From: SSF14 sp046331245
GTDB lineage: Bacteria; Actinomycetota; Acidimicrobiia; Acidimicrobiales; Microtrichaceae
Direction of reading: 5' to 3'
Assembly (NCBI GenBank): GCA_046331245.1
Contig: JAXLRH010000002.1
Span: 372,001-436,000, forward strand
Length of the DNA stretch: 64,000 nt
Under the pieces are notes generated by a model. It did not search any database and had not been told where the DNA came from. It was given only the letters and a program-made list of their open reading frames with translations. The position numbers and the translations under genes were made by a program. Below are positions 33,708-39,845 of the stretch, one piece after another; within the stretch, counting starts at the first letter, position 1; each line of letters starts with the position of its first letter.

Positions 33708-34469
33708 ATGCGCGACGCCGTCGGCAACATCAACTCCGTGCTCGTGCTCGGCGGCGCGTCGGAGATCGCCACCAAGACCGTCGAGCTCCTCGCCGGCCGG
33801 CGTTGCCGCTCGGTCGTCCTCGCGGTTCGAGACCCGTCGAAGGTCGACGACCTCCTCGAGCGGTACCGCTCGCTCGGCATGACGGCGGAGGCCATCGCGT
33901 TCGACGCCGCCGACACGGCCTCGCACCAGAAGGTGATCGACGCGGCGTTCGCGGAGGCCGGCGACATCGACGTCGTGATCAGCGCGTTCGGCGTGCTCGG
34001 CAACCAGAACGAGTTCGACGACGATCCGGCCGCCGCCGCCGACGCGGTCGTCGTGAACTTCGCGGGCCAGGTGTCGGCGCTCACCGCCGTGGCCGCCGCG
34101 ATGAAGCGCCAGGGGCACGGCGACATCGTCGTCCTGTCGTCGGTGGCCGGCGAGCGCGTGCGCAAGGACAACGCCGTCTACGGCGCGACGAAGGCCGGGC
34201 TCGACGGCTTCTGCCAGGGCCTCGGCGACCGCCTCGTGGGCACCGGCGTGCATGTCATGACGGTCCGGCCGGGCTTCGTGCACACCCGCATGACCGAGGG
34301 CCTCGAGCCGGCACCCTTCTCGACGACGCCCGACAAGGTGGCCGCCGACATCGTCGCAGGAATGGATCGGCGGGCGACCATCGTGTGGTCGCCCGCCGTC
34401 CTTCGCTCTCTCTTCACCGTGATGCGGCACCTGCCGCGTCCGGTGTGGCGGATCGTGTCGAACCGCTGA
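33708..34469 (+). CDS. Decaprenylphosphoryl-2-keto-ribose reductase homologue (DprE2-like SDR)
   Basis: 253 residues, full length. It follows mycobacterial DprE2 closely by memory: the opening DAVGN, the nucleotide motif LGGASEIA, FGVLG, SSVAGERVRKDN, VYGATKAGLDGF (YxxxK) and the ending FTVMRHLPRPVWR. DprE2 reduces the keto intermediate made by DprE1 to decaprenylphosphoryl-arabinose, the arabinan donor. No DprE1 gene is in the window. AGGAG lies 7 nt before the ATG. An SDR acting on another polyprenyl sugar is the alternative. Confidence 0.82.
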   Translation: MRDAVGNINSVLVLGGASEIATKTVELLAGRRCRSVVLAVRDPSKVDDLLERYRSLGMTAEAIAFDAADTASHQKVIDAAFAEAGDIDVVISAFGVLGNQNEFDDDPAAAADAVVVNFAGQVSALTAVAAAMKRQGHGDIVVLSSVAGERVRKDNAVYGATKAGLDGFCQGLGDRLVGTGVHVMTVRPGFVHTRMTEGLEPAPFSTTPDKVAADIVAGMDRRATIVWSPAVLRSLFTVMRHLPRPVWRIVSNR

Positions 34470-34484
34470 CCCAGGCGGCGTCCG

Positions 34485-35723
34485 TCAGACGACGATGGGC
34501 GCCGAGACCGGCCAGTCCTTGGGCACCACGTAGATGACGCCCTTCTGGCCACGCACCTCGTACCGGCAGTTGTCGAGGAGGTGCTTGGCGATCAGCAGGC
34601 TGATCTGCGTGGGGTACACGTGCACGGCCTGCCAGGCGGGGCACGTCGAACCGGCGGGCGGATCGAGCACCCAGAACGACTGCGTCCCGACGGTCACGTA
34701 GCGCGGCGTCGAGCCGCAGTGATCCATGAGGAACTTGGCCACGCCGAGGCTGAAGGCGTTGTTGTCGACCTTGAGCGCCGGGAGCGGCGAAGGGCAGACA
34801 GCAGCGGGGGCCGCTGGGACCGTCGTGGTCGTCGTCGTCGGCGCCGTCGTGGTGGTGGTCGCCGGGGGCGTCCACGTGATCACCGCGAGGCCGTCACCGC
34901 TGCGGGTGTCGTTGGACGAGGCCGTGAGGTCCACCGACAGCGCGGCGAAGGACGAACCGCCGCCGCCACCACCGGAGGCATTGGCTGCGGCCGACCCGCC
35001 ACCGCCACCACCGTAGGCGCCACCGCCGCCGCCACCACCGGAGGTGCAGCCGTCGGTGCCGCCGTCGCCGCCCACGCCGAACGCGCCGTCCGCACCGGCG
35101 CTGTTGGTGAAGTGCGAGCCACTCGCCGTGCCGCCGAGGCCGCCGGCGCTGATCGTGGCAGCAGTGCCACCGGTCGCCGAACCCATGCCGTCGCTGGAGT
35201 CGAGGCCGTCGACGGGCGTGTCGCCGCCACCGTGACCGCCTTCGCCACCCGTGTCGGCGCCACCGCCACCACCGGCGCCGCCACCACCACCCGCGACGAG
35301 GATGCGGTCGTTGAGCGTGTCGCCGCCCTGGCGCACGTCGGTGGCGCCACCGCCGTTACCGCCGGTGAAGGGCTCACAGGACGTCACCGACTCGCCGCCG
35401 CCGTTCGTGCCGTCGGACCCGCCGACGTGCACCTTCAGGGTCTCGCCGGGCGTCACGGGAACGTCGGCCTGCATGTACCCGCCCTTGCCGCCGAGCTTGT
35501 GGTTGTTGTTGCTGCCGGACGAACCGCCCTGCGCACCGGAGACCTCGATCGTCACGGACGTGACGCCGGCGGGCACGACCCAGTCGTGGGAGCCGGGTGT
35601 CGAGAACGACACCGTGCTTCCGGGGGTTGCCTGCGCCGGCAGGGCGCCGGCGGCGAAACCGGCCGCTACCGCAGCGACTGCGGCGAAGCCGCCGACCGCA
35701 GCTCGAACACGGGTGGATGTCAT
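34485..35723 (-). CDS. Secreted glycine-rich protein with Thr/Pro linker and conserved C-terminal domain
   Basis: 412 residues. A signal peptide (about 1-33, cleavage near AQA-T) is followed by a beta-rich segment starting VSFSTPGSHDWVVPAGVTSVTIEVSGAQGG, as in glycine-rich surface proteins. A roughly 160-residue stretch of Gly runs contains GGNGGGATDVR and ILVAGGGGG, typical of the ALK/LTK-type glycine-rich domain. A Thr-rich linker leads to an 85-residue C-terminal domain with four Cys. It is likely exposed on the cell surface; function unknown. GAGGAG is the ribosome binding site and can pair with flanking CTCCT or TTCCTC. Confidence 0.78.
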   Translation of the reverse strand: MTSTRVRAAVGGFAAVAAVAAGFAAGALPAQATPGSTVSFSTPGSHDWVVPAGVTSVTIEVSGAQGGSSGSNNNHKLGGKGGYMQADVPVTPGETLKVHVGGSDGTNGGGESVTSCEPFTGGNGGGATDVRQGGDTLNDRILVAGGGGGAGGGGGADTGGEGGHGGGDTPVDGLDSSDGMGSATGGTAATISAGGLGGTASGSHFTNSAGADGAFGVGGDGGTDGCTSGGGGGGGAYGGGGGGSAAANASGGGGGGSSFAALSVDLTASSNDTRSGDGLAVITWTPPATTTTTAPTTTTTTVPAAPAAVCPSPLPALKVDNNAFSLGVAKFLMDHCGSTPRYVTVGTQSFWVLDPPAGSTCPAWQAVHVYPTQISLLIAKHLLDNCRYEVRGQKGVIYVVPKDWPVSAPIVV

Positions 35724-35786
35724 GGAGGAACTCCTCAGGAGGGTCGATGTACCAGCCTCCTGTCGGCCCTCCCGTCGCCCGATTGA

Positions 35787-35800
35787 GTGATTTGTTTCAC
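35787..35800. promoter_or_regulatory. CRP-like palindrome between divergent genes
   Basis: GTGA, six bases, TCAC: the core of a CRP/FNR-family operator, in an AT-rich patch between the glycine-rich protein gene and the TIGR01777 gene. Confidence 0.35.
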
Positions 35801-35828
35801 CGGCCCGGCGCGCCTCCCCCACGAGAGG

Positions 35829-35834
35829 TAGACA
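35829..35834 (+). promoter_or_regulatory. -10-like element for the TIGR01777 gene
   Basis: TAGACA ends 7 nt before the ATG. Confidence 0.35.
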
Positions 35835-35841
35835 GGCAGCC

Positions 35842-36738
35842 ATGGACATCGCCATCACCGGATCGAGCGGACTCATCGGCACCCGCCTCGTCGCCGCGCT
35901 CGAGTCCGAGGGCCATCGCGTCCTGCGCATCGTGCGCCGGGCGAGCGATCGGCCGACCGCCGACGAGGCCATCTGGGACCCGTCGGCGGGCGCCATCGAC
36001 GCCACCGCGCTCGAGGGCCTCGACGCCGTGGTCCACCTCGCCGGCGAGGGCATCGCCGAGCGCCGGTGGACGCCGGAGCAGAAGGCCCGCATCAGCGACA
36101 GCCGCTCCGCCGGCACCACCCTCATCGCGAACACCCTCGCCTCGCTCACCCGGCCGCCGCGCCGCCTCCTGTCGGGGTCGGCCATCGGGATCTACGGCGA
36201 CACGGCCGCCCGCCCCACCGACGAGTCCTCCCCGGTGGGCACCGGGTTCCTCCCCGACGTCTGCCTCGCCTGGGAGGCCGCGGCCCAACCGGCGATCGAC
36301 GCCGGCATCTCCACCGCCTTCCTCCGCACCGGCATCGTCCTCTCGACCGACGGCGGCGCGCTGGCCAAGCAGCTGCCGTTCTTCAAGGCCGGCCTCGGCG
36401 GCCGGAGCGGCAGCGGGCGCCAGTACCAGAGCTGGATCGCCATCGACGACGAGATCGCCTCCATCGTCTGGCTGCTGAGCTCCGACATCACCGGGCCCGT
36501 CAACCTCACGGCGCCGAACCCGGTCACGAACGCCGAGTTCGCCAAGGCGCTCGGCGCCGCGCTGCACCGCCCCACCACCGTCATCCCGATGATCGGTCCG
36601 AGGCTGCTGTACGGCCGGGAGCTGGCCGATACGCTCCTGCTCGAGAGCCAGCGCATCCTGCCGGCGAAGCTCGAGTCGGGTGGCTACCAGTTCCGCTTCC
36701 CCGAACTCGACGCCGCCCTCGCCCACGTGCTGCGCTGA
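35842..36738 (+). CDS. TIGR01777 family epimerase-like protein (YfcH type)
   Basis: 298 residues. The extended SDR pattern is clear: ITGSSGLIGTRL, VVHLAGEGIAERRW, SGSAIGIYGD and the C-terminal GPVNLTAPNPVTNAEF with PPAKLxxxGYxF-like ILPAKLESGGYQFRFP, which marks TIGR01777. The family binds NADP but its reaction is not established. It is followed by an SRPBCC protein and a HAD phosphatase on the same strand, and TIGR01777 and SRPBCC domains are found fused in other bacteria, so these may act together. Confidence 0.88.
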   Translation: MDIAITGSSGLIGTRLVAALESEGHRVLRIVRRASDRPTADEAIWDPSAGAIDATALEGLDAVVHLAGEGIAERRWTPEQKARISDSRSAGTTLIANTLASLTRPPRRLLSGSAIGIYGDTAARPTDESSPVGTGFLPDVCLAWEAAAQPAIDAGISTAFLRTGIVLSTDGGALAKQLPFFKAGLGGRSGSGRQYQSWIAIDDEIASIVWLLSSDITGPVNLTAPNPVTNAEFAKALGAALHRPTTVIPMIGPRLLYGRELADTLLLESQRILPAKLESGGYQFRFPELDAALAHVLR

Positions 36739-36775
36739 TCTCGCCGTCCCCCAGCCACCGCCCGGAAGTCGATCC

Positions 36776-37240
36776 ATGCCCCCTCGTCAGGTCTCCGTCA
36801 CCCGCGTCATCGCCGCCACGCCCGAAGCGATCTTCCGCATCGTCGCCGACGCCTCCTTCCACCACGTCATCGACGGGTCCGGCACGGTGCGCGGCACGTC
36901 CGGCACACCGGAGCCCCTCGCGCTCGGCTCGCGCTTCGCCATGAAGATGAAGCTCGGCGTGCCGTACGTGATCGGCAGCACGGTCGTGGAGTTCGAACAG
37001 GACCGCCGCATCGCGTGGGCGCACATCGGCAAGCACCGCTGGCGCTACGAGCTCACCCCGCTCGAGCCGGCGGAGGACGGCTCGCCGCGAACCGAGGTCA
37101 CCGAGACGTTCGACTGGTCGACGTCGGTGTTCCCGAAGGCCATCGAGCTCGCCGGCTACCCCAAGCGCCACGTCCCCAACATGACCCGCACGCTCGAGCG
37201 CCTCGACGCCTTCGTGCAGAACCGGACGAGCGCCCTGTGA
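36776..37240 (+). CDS. SRPBCC (START-like) family protein
   Basis: 154 residues. VSVTRVIAATPEAIFRIVADASFHH is the usual N-terminal helix-grip opening of a polyketide-cyclase/dehydrase-like protein, and WRYELTPLEPAEDGSPRTEVTETFDW forms the central strands. Such folds bind hydrophobic ligands, and the ligand here is unknown. GGAAG precedes the ATG. The stop overlaps the start of the HAD gene (GTGA), indicating coupling. Confidence 0.78.
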   Translation: MPPRQVSVTRVIAATPEAIFRIVADASFHHVIDGSGTVRGTSGTPEPLALGSRFAMKMKLGVPYVIGSTVVEFEQDRRIAWAHIGKHRWRYELTPLEPAEDGSPRTEVTETFDWSTSVFPKAIELAGYPKRHVPNMTRTLERLDAFVQNRTSAL

Positions 37241-37878
37241 GCGACCAGGTCGGCGTCGCCGCGTTCGACTTCGACGGCACGATCACCGAGCGCGACACGC
37301 TGCTCGGCTTCCTGGAGTTCGTCGGCGGACGTCGCCGGGTCGCCTCGGCGCTCGCCGCGCAGTCGCCCACGTTGGCGAGGGGCCTCCGCTCCAGCGAGGC
37401 GCGCAACACGGCCAAGGAGCGGGTGCTGGGCCAGGTGCTCCGCGGCCGCGCCGTCGACGACGTCACCGACGCCGGGATCCGCTACGCGGCCACGCTGCCC
37501 ACCGGGTTCCGCCGGGAGACCCTGCAGCACATCGCTTCGCACCGCGCCGCCGATCACCGCCTCGTGATCGTGAGCGCGTCGCTCGTGTACTACCTCCGCC
37601 CGATCGCCGCCGACCTCGGCTTCGAGGACGTGATCGCGGTGGAGATGTCGGTCGGCGACGACGACCGGCTCACCGGCACCCTCACCACCCCGAACGTGCG
37701 CCGGGAGCACAAGGCGACCCGGCTGCAAGCCTGGCTCGACGAGCGCCTGGATGGAGCGACGCCCGAGCTGTGGGCCTACGGCGACAGCTCGGGCGACGAT
37801 CATCTCCTCGCGATGGCCGACCACGCGACGTGGATCGGCCGGCGGGCCCGTCGTGGGCCCGCCGTGTCGAACGACTGA
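37237..37878 (+). CDS. HAD-IB family phosphatase
   Basis: 213 residues from a GTG that overlaps the preceding stop. FDFDGTITERD is motif I (nucleophile Asp), VSAS motif II, and YGDSSGDDHLLAMAD motif IV; the IB cap helices lie between I and II. Relatives act on phosphoserine or on lipid-derived phosphates. The coupling to an SRPBCC and a TIGR01777 protein suggests a lipid or isoprenoid substrate, but this is inference. Confidence 0.85.
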   Translation: MSDQVGVAAFDFDGTITERDTLLGFLEFVGGRRRVASALAAQSPTLARGLRSSEARNTAKERVLGQVLRGRAVDDVTDAGIRYAATLPTGFRRETLQHIASHRAADHRLVIVSASLVYYLRPIAADLGFEDVIAVEMSVGDDDRLTGTLTTPNVRREHKATRLQAWLDERLDGATPELWAYGDSSGDDHLLAMADHATWIGRRARRGPAVSND

Positions 37879-37881
37879 GGA

Positions 37882-38658
37882 TCAGCTCTTCGGTGGCATC
37901 CGGATGCCACCGTCGATGCGGATGTCCTGCGCGTTGATGTAGCTGTTCGTGATGAGCTCCAGCGCCAGGGAGGCGTACTCCTCCGACACGCCGAGGCGAC
38001 GGGGGAACAGCACCGACTGGCCGAGGGCGGCCTTGAACGCGTCGGCGGCCTCGCCCTCGCCGTAGATCGGGGTGTCGATCAGGCCGGGCGCGATGGTGTT
38101 GACGCGGATGCCGGCGGCGCCGAGGTCGCGGGCGATGGTGAGGGTCATGCCGACCACGCCGCCCTTGGACGCCGAGTACGCGGCCTGGCCGATCTGGCCG
38201 TCGTAGGCGGCGACGGACGCCGTGTTGACGATGGCGCCCTTCGCGCCGTCGGCGTCGCCCTCGTTGGCGTTCATCGCCGAGGCGGCGAGACGGATGCAGT
38301 TGAACGTGCCGATGAGGTTGATCTCGATGACCTTGCGGAAGATCTCGAGGTCGTGCGGCTCGCCGTTCTTGCCGATGGTGCGCGTCGCCCAGCCGATGCC
38401 GGCGCAGTTGACGAGCGCCCGGAGCGGGGCCATCTCGACGGCGGCGTCGACGCCGGCCTGGACCTGCTCGGTGTCGCACACGTCGGCGGCGACGAAGATG
38501 CCGCCGATCTCCTTGGCGAGGGCGTCGCCCTTCTCCTGCTGGCGATCGAGGTCCATGACCACGACCTTCATGCCGTTCGCGGCGAGGATCCGCGAGGTCG
38601 CTTCGCCGAGGCCGGAGGCGCCACCCGTGACAATTGCTGATGATCCGGTGATTTCCAT
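37882..38658 (-). CDS. SDR oxidoreductase, 3-hydroxyacyl-CoA dehydrogenase type II-like
   Basis: 258 residues. The classical SDR features are VTGGASGLGEATSR, VVMDLDR (NAD-preferring Asp), NCAG, NTASVAAYDGQIGQAAYSAS with YSASK and IAPGLIDTP. The short DGQIGQAAYSASKGGVVGMT stretch is shared with HSD10/FabG-like fatty acid beta-oxidation enzymes. It probably oxidises 3-hydroxyacyl-CoA. The promoter carries a palindrome of TetR style just upstream of the -10 element, fitting control by an acyl-CoA-responsive repressor. Confidence 0.85.
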   Translation of the reverse strand: MEITGSSAIVTGGASGLGEATSRILAANGMKVVVMDLDRQQEKGDALAKEIGGIFVAADVCDTEQVQAGVDAAVEMAPLRALVNCAGIGWATRTIGKNGEPHDLEIFRKVIEINLIGTFNCIRLAASAMNANEGDADGAKGAIVNTASVAAYDGQIGQAAYSASKGGVVGMTLTIARDLGAAGIRVNTIAPGLIDTPIYGEGEAADAFKAALGQSVLFPRRLGVSEEYASLALELITNSYINAQDIRIDGGIRMPPKS

Positions 38659-38665
38659 GGGGGCG

Positions 38666-38671
38666 AGCCTA
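38666..38671 (-). promoter_or_regulatory. -10 element for the HSD10-like SDR gene (leaderless)
   Basis: TAGGCT on the minus strand, 7 nt before the ATG. Confidence 0.45.
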
Positions 38672-38675
38672 GAGG

Positions 38676-38691
38676 TTGACCGCCCGGTCAA
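38676..38691. promoter_or_regulatory. TetR-like operator upstream of the HSD10-like SDR gene
   Basis: TTGACCG and CGGTCAA are perfect 7-bp inverted arms around CC, lying 4 bp upstream of the -10 element and so covering the -35 region. Confidence 0.45.
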
Positions 38692-38749
38692 GACAGTCCG
38701 GACAGCGCTCGACGGGCCGTCGCGCGACAAGGTGAAGTTCCGGCGGGGA

Positions 38750-39247
38750 ATGGCCGATAGCACGACCATGGACCAGACCTCGAGTGATCCTGCATTCCGT
38801 CCGGCGCCGTCACGCTCCTTCCCGGGCGGGAACGTGCGCCTCCCGAAGCTCAAGGCCGAGGACCGGGCCGAGCAGCCACGGATCGACGTCGTCGGGACGG
38901 CGTTCATCGGGGGCGGGACGGCAACGCTCGTCGACGAGCCCGAGCCGTCCGGGTTCACCGGCTACTTCACCTACGAATCGCTCTTCGAGGAGCCCGAGCC
39001 GGTCAACGGCGAGGGGGACGATCCCTACGACGTGCTCAAGGTCAGCCGCGACGACGACTGGCAGACGATCGTGAGCGCGCACCGCTCGCTCGTGAAGGAG
39101 TTCCACCCGGACCGCTTCGTCGACCACCCGGCCGACGTCGTGGCCGCCGCCGAGGACGAGATCAAGCGCATCAACCTGGCCTACAGCGAGCTCCGCAAGA
39201 TCCACGCCGCCGACGAGCGTCGGTCGGGCGCCGACCGTCGCGCCTAG
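38750..39247 (+). CDS. J-domain protein with C-terminal J domain
   Basis: 165 residues. The first 90 are hydrophilic, Pro/Glu-rich and not recognisable. Residues about 93-155 form a J domain: DPYDVLKVSRDDDW, the HPD motif in KEFHPDRF and INLAYSELRKIH. J domains stimulate the ATPase of DnaK. In classical DnaJ the domain is N-terminal, and no zinc or substrate-binding domain is present here, so it is a specialised co-chaperone. An ATG six codons further is an alternative start. Confidence 0.8.
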   Translation: MADSTTMDQTSSDPAFRPAPSRSFPGGNVRLPKLKAEDRAEQPRIDVVGTAFIGGGTATLVDEPEPSGFTGYFTYESLFEEPEPVNGEGDDPYDVLKVSRDDDWQTIVSAHRSLVKEFHPDRFVDHPADVVAAAEDEIKRINLAYSELRKIHAADERRSGADRRA

Positions 39248-39257
39248 TCGCACCGCC

Positions 39258-39767
39258 CTAGAAGAGCTGCTCCTGCACCGTGCCGGCGGCCGCGGCCGGC
39301 GGCTCGTGAACGGTGGACGCATCGGCGAACCCACCGCCCGACGCGCCGCGCCCGAGACGTGAGGCCTCGACGGCCAGCCGGTCGACGAGCTGGTTCATCC
39401 GATCGGTCGAGTGACCCTTCACCCACGTGAAGCGAACGTCGCCGCGACCGAGCACGAGATCGATGAACGGCTCCCAGAGGTCGCGGTTCGCCACCGCCTG
39501 CTTCTGGGAGTTGCGCCATCCCTTCGCCCGCCAGCCGCGGTGCCACTGCTGGTTGAAGCAGTTGACGACGTAGGTGGAGTCGCTGCGCACCTCGAGCGGG
39601 CCGTCGAGCGCGTGCACCGCCCGGAACGCCGCCATCACCTCCATGCGCTGGTTCGTGCTGGCCGGGTCGAACCCCGACGCGAACCGCTCCTCGTCCATCG
39701 CCCACGCCCAGCCACCGGGCCCCGGGTTCCCGCGACACGCTCCGTCGGTGTACACCACGCGAACCAT
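39258..39767 (-). CDS. rnhA: Ribonuclease HI
   Basis: 169 residues. The catalytic acids are the Asp of YTDGACRGNPGPGGWA, Glu of NQRMEVMA, Asp of SDSTYVV and Asp of VDRLAVEA, and WVKGHS supplies the conserved His. It cleaves the RNA strand of RNA-DNA hybrids. About 30 residues after the fold are an unrelated, Ala/Gly-rich tail. TAGCCT 8 nt before the ATG indicates leaderless transcription, divergent from aceE. Confidence 0.93.
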   Translation of the reverse strand: MVRVVYTDGACRGNPGPGGWAWAMDEERFASGFDPASTNQRMEVMAAFRAVHALDGPLEVRSDSTYVVNCFNQQWHRGWRAKGWRNSQKQAVANRDLWEPFIDLVLGRGDVRFTWVKGHSTDRMNQLVDRLAVEASRLGRGASGGGFADASTVHEPPAAAAGTVQEQLF

Positions 39768-39775
39768 CGGCGGGG

Positions 39776-39781
39776 AGGCTA
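39776..39781 (-). promoter_or_regulatory. -10 element for rnhA (leaderless)
   Basis: TAGCCT on the minus strand, 8 nt before the ATG. Confidence 0.4.
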
Positions 39782-39845
39782 ACCGTAGAGTGGACGCAGA
39801 CGCCCACATCGACAGCGCGACATCGACAGCGGAGGTTCCCCACCC

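Noticed and set aside
34900..35400. Tandem DNA repeat or CRISPR-like array
   Set aside because: The repetitive GGC/CCA pattern encodes in-frame Gly runs of the secreted protein and has no repeat-spacer regularity.
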